The notes under the pieces: model-generated
The model's database searches: none
Told to the model about the DNA's origin: nothing
Seen by the model: only the letters and a program-made list of their open reading frames with translations
In this document: positions 1 through 8,500 of the stretch, one piece after another
Position numbering within the stretch: the stretch's first letter is position 1
Layout: each line of letters begins with the position of its first letter
From: Bacteroidaceae bacterium
GTDB lineage: Bacteria > Bacteroidota > Bacteroidia > Bacteroidales > Bacteroidaceae
NCBI GenBank assembly: GCA_017540585.1
Contig: JAFYAT010000029.1
Coordinates: 1 to 38,445, forward strand
Length of the DNA: 38,445 nucleotides
Direction: 5' to 3'
Program-made: the position numbers and the translations under genes

Positions 1-372
1 AATCCTTGCACCGCCTACTGCGCATCTTCAACGCCTAAAAACAATCGAGTAGGAGTCACTACACTCATTTATTTTATGCGCTGAACCTACATCATTAATC
101 AATACAATCATTATAAAAATAATTTTGCACACCTACTTATAAATACGATTTGCACCCATATCTCTCGTTCATGGAGATATGGGTGTTCTGCATATAAATA
201 TACTGACATACACCCTAAGAACAAAGATTTACCATTTTGTACAAATAAACGCAATCGTAAAACCAAAATACTCGAAAAACATTATTTATATTGACTTTTT
301 GTTACAAATAACAGTAAAAGCACTGCATTTTATAATTATTTACGCTTATATTAGAAAAAAAGTAAATAATTA
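1..372. other. Intergenic stretch with one hairpin
   Basis: No gene could be assigned here. The first ~100 bases have short open frames running in from the left edge (one ends at a TAG near 51, another at a TGA near 90), so the tail of an upstream gene is possible but not identifiable. A perfect 11-bp inverted repeat, ACCCATATCTC at 154-164 and GAGATATGGGT at 174-184, forms a 9-nt-loop hairpin without a following T-run. TAATTTTG at 120-127 resembles a Bacteroidetes -7 box but lacks a clear -33 partner. The rest is AT-rich. Confidence 0.5.
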
Positions 373-404
373 TTTGGTAGAAATATTAAAATGTCATACT
401 TTTG
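373..404 (+). promoter_or_regulatory. Bacteroidetes-type promoter for dapF
   Basis: TTTG at 373-376 and TACTTTTG at 397-404 are separated by 20 bp, matching the Bacteroidetes sigma-ABfr consensus (TTTG, 19-20 bp, TAnnTTTG). Transcription would start near 411, giving a leader of about 178 nt before dapF. Confidence 0.75.
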
Positions 405-410
405 CAGCGA

Positions 411-588
411 AATAAAGAAATAAGTCAACAAATAAAGTATATACATAGCAATATGATTATACAATATAAAGAATATTACATATATGACACAACACAAAAT
501 GGCACGATGCAAAGTGTGACACGACAGAGTATAACACAGCACAAAGTACTACACGACAAAAAAGGTTTGACACAACACAAATAATAAT
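411..588 (+). promoter_or_regulatory. Long 5' leader of dapF with internal repeats
   Basis: This transcribed leader is AT-rich and holds loosely repeated ACACAACACAAA-like words. TGACACAACACAAA occurs exactly at both 484-497 and 569-582. A 43-codon frame begins at ATG 453 and ends at 584, five bases before the dapF start. It could be a leader ORF, but its composition is that of low-complexity repeat and there is no family resemblance, so it is not called as a gene. Confidence 0.35.
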
Positions 589-1389
589 ATGGCGCAACAA
601 ATACACTTCACTAAGATGCACGGATGTGGCAACAACTACATTTACGTCTATCTGCCAGACAATCCGATAGAGAATCTGCCAGAGGCATCAATCAAATGGA
701 GTAGGCAGCATTTCGGCATCGGTAGTGACGGTCTTATAACCATCGAAAAGAGTAAGGTGGCAGACTTCAAGATGCGAATCTTCAACAACGACGGTTCTGA
801 AGCCATGATGTGTGGCAACGGAGTAAGATGTTGTGGTAAGTTCGTGAGAGACCATCACTTGACAGAGAAGAGTGAAGTAACGTTCGAGACACTTGCTGGA
901 ATAAAGACCTTACAACTGTATGAAGGCGAGGATGGCAAGGTGAACAGAGCAAGAGTTGACATGGGCAAGCCAGTGATAGACGAGAGTCTGACGATGGTTG
1001 ACGGCTGGCAAGGCACCTCAGTATCAATGGGCAATCCACATTATGTGATATTCGTGGATGATGTCAATGAAATTGACCTTGAGAATGTAGGACCTAAACT
1101 TGAGCACAACAAGGCATTCCCAAACAGATGCAACATAGAGTTTGCAACCATCCTTCCTGACGGAAAGATAAGGATGAGAGTATGGGAACGTGGTTCGGGC
1201 ATCACGATGGCATGCGGTACAGGCGCATGTGCCACATCGGTTGCAGCAACACATACTCAGGGAATGAGCAACACAAACACAATCATAATGGACGGCGGTT
1301 CGCTTACTATTGAATGGAATAAGGAAGATGGTCACATCTATATGACAGGACCAGCAGAGACGGTGTTTGAGGGGGTAATTGAGAATTGA
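589..1389 (+). CDS. dapF: Diaminopimelate epimerase
   Basis: DapF interconverts LL- and meso-2,6-diaminopimelate, the penultimate step to lysine and the source of the meso-DAP crosslink in peptidoglycan; it is a cytoplasmic, cofactor-free racemase using two cysteines. The 266-residue protein has the usual length. The N-terminal motif MHGCGNNYIYV is followed by the first catalytic cysteine in MMCGNGVRC (Cys75) and the second in MACGTGACAT (Cys209). The start follows a clear Bacteroidetes promoter and a long leader. dapL, which makes its substrate in the DapL variant of the pathway, follows about 180 bp downstream in the same direction, so the two probably form a functional pair. The TGA stop lies inside the start of an AATTGATAATTG-type repeat. 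Confidence 0.96.
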   Translation: MAQQIHFTKMHGCGNNYIYVYLPDNPIENLPEASIKWSRQHFGIGSDGLITIEKSKVADFKMRIFNNDGSEAMMCGNGVRCCGKFVRDHHLTEKSEVTFETLAGIKTLQLYEGEDGKVNRARVDMGKPVIDESLTMVDGWQGTSVSMGNPHYVIFVDDVNEIDLENVGPKLEHNKAFPNRCNIEFATILPDGKIRMRVWERGSGITMACGTGACATSVAATHTQGMSNTNTIIMDGGSLTIEWNKEDGHIYMTGPAETVFEGVIEN

Positions 1390-1470
1390 TAATTGATAAT
1401 TGACAATTGATAATTGGGAATTAACAATTAACATGCTTCGCAATTGACAATTGAGAATTGATAATTGAAA
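1378..1470. repeat. AATTGATAATTG-type intergenic repeat
   Basis: Many short AATTGATAATTG / CAATTGACAATTG words in both orientations overlap the end of dapF and fill most of the gap to dapL. They surround the word CATGCTTCG (about 1432-1440), whose reverse complement is found in the loop of a different repeat at 11519-11527. The words are self-complementary and could fold into long AT-rich hairpins. Repeats of this style are common between genes in Bacteroidetes. There is no sign of a transposase. Confidence 0.75.
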
Positions 1471-1565
1471 CCAAACACCATAAAAAGTAACAACAGATAA
1501 TTCATGCCTGCTATAATGGGAAAAGCTACATGACGCAGACACAATATAATATAGAATCCAACAAC

Positions 1566-2789
1566 ATGGCACAGATAAATGAGAACTTTCTAAAGCTTGC
1601 ACCAAGCTATCTCTTCAGCGATATTGCCAAGAGGGTAAGCGCATACAAGGAAGCTAATCCTCACAAAAGCATCATACGATTAGGCATTGGCGATGTGACA
1701 CGCCCTCTTGCTCCTGCAGTAATAGAAGCTATGCATAAGGCTGTAGATGAGATGGCAAATGGCGATACCTTCCGCGGTTATGGTCCTGAGCAGGGTTATG
1801 ACTTCCTTCGCAAGGCAATCGTTGAGAATGACTTCAAGGCTCGTGGCATTGACATCAGCATGGATGAGGTGTTTGTTAATGATGGAGCAAAGAGTGATAC
1901 TGGTAACATCGGTGATATTCTCGGTCTCAACAATGCAATATGCATGACTGACCCTATCTATCCAGTGTATGTGGACAGCAACACCATGGCAGGAAGAAAT
2001 AACATCGTATTCAGTCCATGCAACAAGGAGAATGGTTTCGTAGCAGAGCTTCCTAAGGAGAAGGTTGATGTCATCTATCTCTGCTATCCTAATAATCCTA
2101 CGGGTACGGTAATCACAAGGGAACAGTTGACCAAATGGGTTGACTACGCACTCAGGAATGATGCTATCATCATGTACGATGCCGCATACGAGGCTTATAT
2201 TCAAGACAGCGACATCCCTCATTCTATATATGAGATTCCTGGTGCTAAGAAGTGCGCCATCGAGTTCCACTCATACAGTAAGACAGCAGGTTTTACAGGA
2301 GTGAGATGTGGTTACACTATCGTACCACTCGACCTTGAGGTAGCTAAGGCAAGCGACGGCAGCAAGGTACAACTCAACAAACTTTGGTTGCGTCGTCAGT
2401 GTACCAAGTTTAACGGTACAAGCTACATCACTCAGAGAGCAGCAGAAGCAATATATACTCCAGAAGGTAAGGAACAGATTAAGAAAACAATCGCTTACTA
2501 TATGGATAATGCCCGTATCATGCGAGAGGCTTTCAAGGCTATGGGGCTTGAGGTATTCGGAGGTGAGAATGCTCCTTACGTATGGGTAAAGACTCCAAAC
2601 GGTATGACAAGCTGGGAGTTCTTCGACAAATTGCTTACAGAGGCTAACGTAGTTGGTACTCCTGGTGTTGGCTTCGGCAAGGCAGGTGAGGGCTATTTCC
2701 GCTTCACTGCTTTCGGAAAGAAAGAGGATTGTATATTGGCAATCGAAAGAATACAGAAAGCGTTAAGCGTTGAAACAATTCACAATTAA
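1566..2789 (+). CDS. dapL: LL-diaminopimelate aminotransferase
   Basis: DapL converts tetrahydrodipicolinate plus glutamate directly to LL-diaminopimelate and 2-oxoglutarate, bypassing the succinylase or acetylase steps. It is a class I/II PLP aminotransferase. Visible motifs are the N-terminal [20 protein letters not shown] typical of the family, [15 protein letters not shown], and the PLP-lysine motif [15 protein letters not shown] (Lys239 from this start). The open frame extends upstream to 1530, but homologues begin at the MAQINENF segment, so ATG 1566 (407 residues) is preferred. It lies directly after dapF, the next enzyme of the pathway. No canonical -7 promoter box was seen in the repeat-filled gap, so co-transcription with dapF is plausible. 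Confidence 0.95.
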   Translation: MAQINENFLKLAPSYLFSDIAKRVSAYKEANPHKSIIRLGIGDVTRPLAPAVIEAMHKAVDEMANGDTFRGYGPEQGYDFLRKAIVENDFKARGIDISMDEVFVNDGAKSDTGNIGDILGLNNAICMTDPIYPVYVDSNTMAGRNNIVFSPCNKENGFVAELPKEKVDVIYLCYPNNPTGTVITREQLTKWVDYALRNDAIIMYDAAYEAYIQDSDIPHSIYEIPGAKKCAIEFHSYSKTAGFTGVRCGYTIVPLDLEVAKASDGSKVQLNKLWLRRQCTKFNGTSYITQRAAEAIYTPEGKEQIKKTIAYYMDNARIMREAFKAMGLEVFGGENAPYVWVKTPNGMTSWEFFDKLLTEANVVGTPGVGFGKAGEGYFRFTAFGKKEDCILAIERIQKALSVETIHN

Positions 2790-2861
2790 TGTAACGTTTC
2801 AAGTAAACGATAAACGCAAAATATAAAAAAAAGATCATAAACATTGTAACACAAACATATT

Positions 2862-5051
2862 ATGGCAGCAAAGTTAAGACTTCAGGTCGTTGACGAGGCA
2901 TTCAAGCGTCGTCCAGTATTAGTGGAGACTCCAAAGGAGCGTCCAAGTGAGTATTTCGGTAAGTATGTATTCAACAAGCAGAAGATGTTCAAGTATCTCC
3001 CTGCTAAGGTCTATAAGAAGATGTGTGACGTCATCGACAATGGCGCACCTTTCGACCGCACCATCGCTGATGCAGTGGCTGAGGGTATCAAGACTTGGGC
3101 AATGGAACTTGGCGTTACTCACTATACTCACTGGTTCCAGCCTCTTACTGAGGGTACAGCAGAGAAGCATGACGGCTTCGTGGAGCATGACTGGAAAGGC
3201 GGAATGGTCGAAGAGTTTGAAGGCAAGCTTCTCGTACAGCAGGAGCCAGACGCAAGTTCATTCCCTAATGGTGGTATCCGCTCTACTTTCGAGGCACGCG
3301 GTTACTCAGCATGGGATCCAACCTCACCAGTATTCGTCATTGGTGACACTCTGATGATTCCAACTATCTTCATCTCTTACACAGGTGAGGCTCTCGACTA
3401 CAAGGTACCATTGAAGAAGGCTCTCTTTGCTGTTGACAAGGCAGCAACAGCCGTTGCACAGTACTTCAACCCAGATGTTACAAAGGTTGTGAGCAACCTT
3501 GGATGGGAGCAGGAATACTTCCTCGTTGACGAGGCTCTCTATGCAGCACGTCCTGACCTCGTAATGACAGGCCGTACGCTCATGGGACATGACTCTGCCA
3601 AGAACCAGCAGATGGACGACCACTACTTCGGTAGCATCCCTGCACGTGTAGAGGAGTTCATGAAGGATATAGAGATTCAGGCTCTTGAGCTTGGTATCCC
3701 TTGCAAGACTCGTCACAATGAGGTTGCACCTAACCAGTTTGAGCTTGCACCAATCTTCGAAGAGACAAACCTCGCCGTTGACCACAACATGCTCATGATG
3801 TCAATCATGAAGCGCGTGGCTCGCAAGCACGGATTCCGTTGCCTTCTCCACGAGAAACCATTCAAGGGAATCAACGGTAGCGGTAAGCACAACAACTGGT
3901 CACTCTCTACCAACACAGGTATTCTCCTTCACGCTCCTGGCAAGACAGCACTTGACAACCTCCGCTTCGTGACATTCACTGTGGAGACTCTCAAGGCAGT
4001 ATATGACCACAACGGACTCCTCAAGGCATCTATCATGAGTGCTACAAACGCTCATCGTCTTGGAGCTAACGAGGCACCTCCAGCAATCATATCTTCATTC
4101 CTCGGCAAGACTGTTACAGACCTCCTCGAGCACGTAGAGAAGGCAGACGAGGATGCTCTCTCAGTGGCTGGCAAGACTGCATTCAAGCTTGACCTCCCAT
4201 CTATCCCAGAGCTTCTCATTGATAATACAGACCGTAACCGTACTTCACCATTCGCATTCACAGGTAACCGCTTTGAGTTCCGTGCAGTAGGTTCAGAAGC
4301 TAACTGTGCAAGCGCAATGCTCACACTCAACTCAGCCGTTGCAGAGGCTCTCATCGACTTCAAGACTCGTGTTGATGCACTCATCGGCAAGGGCGAGGCT
4401 AAGGAGCAGGCTATCCTCAAGGTTGTACGTGAGGACATCAAGTACATCAAGCCAATCATCTTCAATGGAAACGGCTATGGTGACGAGTGGAAGGAAGAGG
4501 CTAAGAAGCGTGGCCTCGACTGCGAGACAAGTGCTCCACTTATCTTCGACAACTACCTCAAAGAGTCAAGCATCAAGATGTTCGAGAAGACTAACGTCAT
4601 GACTAAGTTCGAACTTGAGGCTCGTAACGAAATCAAGTGGGAGACTTACACTAAGAAGATTCAGATTGAGAGCCGCATCTTTGGTGACCTCTGTCTCAAC
4701 CATATCATCCCTGTTGTCACTAAGTATCAGTCAATGCTTATCGACAACGTGAGCAAGGTGATGAGCATCTTTGCAGGCGAGAAGGCTCACAAGATTAGCA
4801 AGGAGAACATCTTCATCATCGAGAAGATCAGCGAGCACGAGTCATTCATCATCGAGAACGTAGAGAAGATGGTTGAGGCACGCAAGGCAGCTAACAAGAT
4901 TGAGAGTGAGCGTGAGAAGGCTATCGCTTACCACGATACAGTGGCTCCTCTCCTCGAGGAAATCCGCTACCACGTTGACAAGCTTGAGACTATCGTTGAC
5001 GATGAGGCTTGGCCACTTCCTAAGTACCGTGAACTCCTCTTCATCCGATAA
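2862..5051 (+). CDS. glnN: Glutamine synthetase type III
   Basis: GSIII makes glutamine from glutamate, ammonia and ATP. It is the large glutamine synthetase form typical of Bacteroidetes and some other lineages. The 729-residue length fits GSIII and is far longer than GSI or GSII. Characteristic segments include TRHNEVAPNQFELAPIFEE, the active-site stretch GINGSGKHNNWSLSTNTG, LGANEAPPAIIS, and NRTSPFAFTGNRFEFRAVGS. It is followed by gltB and gltD in the same direction, so the GS-GOGAT ammonia assimilation cycle is encoded together. The 480-bp gap before gltB suggests a separate promoter for gltBD. Codon use is even and the frame is intact. Confidence 0.97.
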   Translation: MAAKLRLQVVDEAFKRRPVLVETPKERPSEYFGKYVFNKQKMFKYLPAKVYKKMCDVIDNGAPFDRTIADAVAEGIKTWAMELGVTHYTHWFQPLTEGTAEKHDGFVEHDWKGGMVEEFEGKLLVQQEPDASSFPNGGIRSTFEARGYSAWDPTSPVFVIGDTLMIPTIFISYTGEALDYKVPLKKALFAVDKAATAVAQYFNPDVTKVVSNLGWEQEYFLVDEALYAARPDLVMTGRTLMGHDSAKNQQMDDHYFGSIPARVEEFMKDIEIQALELGIPCKTRHNEVAPNQFELAPIFEETNLAVDHNMLMMSIMKRVARKHGFRCLLHEKPFKGINGSGKHNNWSLSTNTGILLHAPGKTALDNLRFVTFTVETLKAVYDHNGLLKASIMSATNAHRLGANEAPPAIISSFLGKTVTDLLEHVEKADEDALSVAGKTAFKLDLPSIPELLIDNTDRNRTSPFAFTGNRFEFRAVGSEANCASAMLTLNSAVAEALIDFKTRVDALIGKGEAKEQAILKVVREDIKYIKPIIFNGNGYGDEWKEEAKKRGLDCETSAPLIFDNYLKESSIKMFEKTNVMTKFELEARNEIKWETYTKKIQIESRIFGDLCLNHIIPVVTKYQSMLIDNVSKVMSIFAGEKAHKISKENIFIIEKISEHESFIIENVEKMVEARKAANKIESEREKAIAYHDTVAPLLEEIRYHVDKLETIVDDEAWPLPKYRELLFIR

Positions 5052-5072
5052 GGTAACTATCATACATTCATT

Positions 5073-5101
5073 CCTCGGTGGAGGCATGGCTTCCACCGAG
5101 G
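5073..5101 (+). terminator. Hairpin after glnN
   Basis: A perfect 10-bp stem, CCTCGGTGGA at 5073-5082 and TCCACCGAGG at 5092-5101, lies 22 nt after the glnN stop. No T-run follows, so it may be a weak terminator or a 3'-end stabilising hairpin. Confidence 0.5.
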
Positions 5102-5141
5102 ACGGATGTATAATCAAATCTCTGTTTCATTTCAAACCGAT

Positions 5142-5169
5142 TCTAGGTTTCGTTCAAACAAAACCTAGA
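5142..5169. repeat. Small inverted repeat upstream of the array
   Basis: TCTAGGTTT (5142-5150) and AAACCTAGA (5161-5169) form a perfect 9-bp inverted repeat with a 10-nt loop. It sits just before the 22-bp tandem array and shares the TTTCGTTTCAAC style of wording with it. Confidence 0.5.
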
Positions 5170-5206
5170 TTTCGTTTCAACAATTACGAGGTAATCGTTT
5201 TTAACG

Positions 5207-5361
5207 AAGACGCGTATTCGTTTATAATGAACACGCGTGTTGGTTTCAACGAACACACGTGTTGGTTTCAACGAAAACATGTGTTGGTTTCAACGAAAAC
5301 ATGTGTTGGTTTCAACGAAAACACGTGTTGGTTTCAACGAACACACGTATTCATTTGCAAT
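5207..5361. repeat. 22-bp tandem repeat array between glnN and gltB
   Basis: Five near-identical contiguous 22-bp units start at 5230, 5252, 5274, 5296 and 5318. Degenerate units lie on both sides (5207-5229 and 5340-5361). Each core unit contains a short palindrome such as ACACGTGT or a close variant, followed by TGGTTTCAACGA. The period is not a multiple of three, so the open frame across it is incidental. There are no spacers, so it is not CRISPR. The period is near two helical turns, so the palindromes face the same side of the DNA, which would suit cooperative protein binding. This is inference. Confidence 0.9.
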
Positions 5362-5371
5362 AAACATAGAC

Positions 5372-5466
5372 AACGGTCACCCATCCGTTTCTGGACGCAC
5401 AGGTAAATGAAACAGGGTGACGGTCGGCAGTCGGAACACACTGGGGCAACCCACTTGCACCCGACA
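5372..5466 (+). promoter_or_regulatory. Candidate structured RNA leader of gltB
   Basis: This GC-rich segment stands out from AT-rich flanks. The first domain has GTCACCC (5376-5382) pairing with GGGTGAC (5415-5421), enclosing GTTTC (5387-5391) pairing with GAAAC (5409-5413). The second domain has GTCGG (5423-5427) pairing with CCGAC (5461-5465), enclosing TGGG (5442-5445) and CCCA (5450-5453) closed by a GCAA tetraloop of the GNRA type. It ends 65 nt before the gltB start. No match to a known riboswitch was recognised, and transcription through it has not been shown. Confidence 0.4.
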
Positions 5467-5531
5467 CAAGGAAATCATCATAACAGAAGATAATAAACAT
5501 TATTAAGGTTTTACGAAAATAAAACACAACA

Positions 5532-8500
5532 ATGCAGAAGGGATTATATAGTAATGACTACGAGCACGATGCCTGCGGTGTAGGTATGGTGGTGAATATC
5601 CACGGTGGTAAGAACCACGAACTTGTGGATAACGCACTCAAGGTGCTCGAGAACATGGAACATCGTGGTGCAGAGACACGCGACAAGACAGGTGACGGTG
5701 CTGGTATCCTGATTCAGATACCGCACGAGTTTATACTTCTTCAGGGAATACCTGTGCCAGAGAAGGGACGCTATGGTACAGGACTCATATTCCTTCCAAA
5801 GGATGAGGCACGCCAGAGCAAGGCATTGTCAGTCATCCTCGAAGAGATAGAACGAGAGGGACTCAACCTCATGCACCTCCGTACCGTACCAACCAATCCA
5901 GAGGTACTCGGCGTAGGCGCAAGAGAAGTGGAACCAGACATCAAGCAGATCTTTATAGATGGCGTTACAGACGAGAAGGCTGCCGACATAGAGCGCATCC
6001 TTTACAAGATACGTAAGAAGATTGAGAACCGAATCGACGATGAGGACTTCTACATCTGCTCACTCAGCAGCAAGAGCATCATCTATAAGGGAATGCTCAC
6101 CAGCGGACAGCTCCGCCGTTACTTCCCAGACCTCTCAAGCAACTACCTCACAAGTGGACTCGCACTCGTACACTCACGATTCTCCACTAATACATTCCCT
6201 AAGTGGAAGCTCGCACAGCCTTTCCGCCTCCTCTGCCACAACGGTGAGATTAACACCATCCGTGGTAACCGTGGATGGATGAAGGCACGTGAGAGTGTCC
6301 TCTCTTCTCCTACACTCGGCGACATCAAGGACATACGCCCAATCGTGCAGGACAACATGAGTGACTCTGCCAGCCTCGACAACGTGTTCGAGTTCCTCAT
6401 CATGAGCGGACTCTCACTCCCACAGGCAATGGCAATCCTCGTACCAGAATCATTCAACGACAAGAATCCTATCAGCGAAGACCTCAAGGCCTTCTATGAG
6501 TACCACTCTATCCTCATGGAGCCATGGGACGGACCTGCAGCACTCATGTTCAGTGACGGACGTTATGCAGGAGGTATGCTCGACCGTAACGGTCTCCGTC
6601 CTTCACGCTACACCATCACCAAGAGCGGCATGATGGTAGTTGCCAGTGAGGTAGGCGTTATGGATTTCGATCCAAGCGACGTTGTGAGCAAGGGACGACT
6701 CCAGCCTGGTAAGATTCTCCTCATAGACACACAAGAAGGTAAAATATACTACGATGGTGAGATAAAGGCAAAACTTGCCAGCGAACATCCTTATCGTCAG
6801 TGGCTCTCAACCAACCGTATCCAGCTCGAGAACCTCAAGAGCGGACGTAAGGTTGACAACTCAGTACCTAACTACAAGCGTAAGCTCCGTAGCTTCGGCT
6901 TCGGTCAGGAAGACATCGACAAGACTGTCGTACCTATGTGTACACAGGGACAAGAGCCTGTGGCAGCAATGGGTAATGACACTCCACTTGCAGTCATCAG
7001 CGACAAGCCACAGATATTCTTCAACTACTTCCGCCAGCAGTTTGCACAGGTAACCAACCCTGCCATCGACCCAATACGTGAGGAACTTGTCATGTCCCTC
7101 ACAGAGTACATCGGTTCAGTAGGCACAAATATCCTTACTCCAGACGAGAGTAACTGTAAGATGGTGCGCCTTCCACAACCAGTACTCACCAACACGCAAC
7201 TCGACATCCTCTGTAACATCCGTTACAAGGGATTCAAGACAGAGAAACTCCCTATGCTCTTCGACATTGAAAAAGGTGCCAGCGGTCTTCGCGAAGCCAT
7301 TGACACCCTCTGCAAGAAGGCAGAGCAGTCAGTGGACGAGGGAGTTAATTATATAATCCTTTCAGATCGCGACATAGACGAGAAGCATGCGGCCATACCA
7401 TCACTCCTTGCCGTCAGTGCTGTCCATCACTATCTTATCAGCGTGCAGAAACGCGTCCAGACTGCACTCATCGTAGAGAGTGGTGAGATAAGGGAAGTAA
7501 TGCACGCTGCCTTGCTTCTTGGCTATGGAGCAAGTGCGATTTGTCCATACATGACATTTGCAGTTCTTGACGACCTTGTCAAGAACCACAAGATACAGGA
7601 GGAATATGCTACTGCCGAGAAGAACTACATCAAGGCAGTGGACAAGGGTCTCAAGAAGATTATGTCAAAGATGGGTATCTCTACTATCCGCTCTTATCGT
7701 GGAGCCAAGATATTTGAGAGCATCGGCTTGAGCGAAGACCTCCTACGCCGTTACTTCGGCACAGAGATATCAACCATCGGCGGTATCGGCCTCAAGGATA
7801 TTGCCAAGGATGCCATCCGTCTCCACAACGAGGCATTCAAGCCTGAGGAGATTAACGAGTTCCTTCCTAACAACGGACTCTTCAACTACCGTAAGGACGG
7901 AATCCTCCACGCATGGAATCCAGAGACTATTGCCAACCTTCAGATTGCAACCCGCCTTGGCTCTTACAAGAAGTTCAAGGAGTGGGCACAGATGGTTGAC
8001 GAGAAGGAGAAGCCTATCTTCATCCGTGACTTCTTCGGATTCAAGAAGGCTGATGTCCCAACCCCACTTGATGAGGTAGAACCAGTGGAGAGCATCGTAA
8101 AGCACTTCGTAACAGGTGCCATGTCATTTGGTGCACTCTCCATCGAGGCACACGAGGCACTTGCACTCGCAATGAACAAGCTCGGTACTCGTAGCAATAC
8201 TGGTGAAGGTGGTGAGGACAACAAGCGTTACCATTCAGATGTAGATGGTGTTAGTCTGTCTTCCAAGACAAAGCAGATTGCCAGTGGACGCTTTGGTGTC
8301 ACAGCCGAATACCTCGTCAATGCAGAAGAGATACAGATTAAGGTTGCACAGGGTGCCAAGCCTGGTGAAGGCGGTCAGCTCCCAGGCTTCAAGGTGAACA
8401 AGATTATCGCCAAGACACGTAATGCAATCCCAGGCATCTCACTCATCTCTCCTCCACCACATCACGATATTTATTCAATCGAAGACCTTGCACAGCTCAT

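Noticed and set aside
402-584. 60-aa open frame before dapF as a gene
   Set aside because: Its first codon is a TTG inside the -7 promoter box; the part after ATG 453 is low-complexity repeat and is recorded only as a possible leader frame.
5230-5361. CRISPR array
   Set aside because: The 22-bp units are contiguous with no spacers, and there are no cas genes in the window.
4873-5406. 177-aa open frame across the end of glnN and the tandem array
   Set aside because: It overlaps glnN in another frame and then runs through the 22-bp array, whose period is not a multiple of three; no domain is visible.
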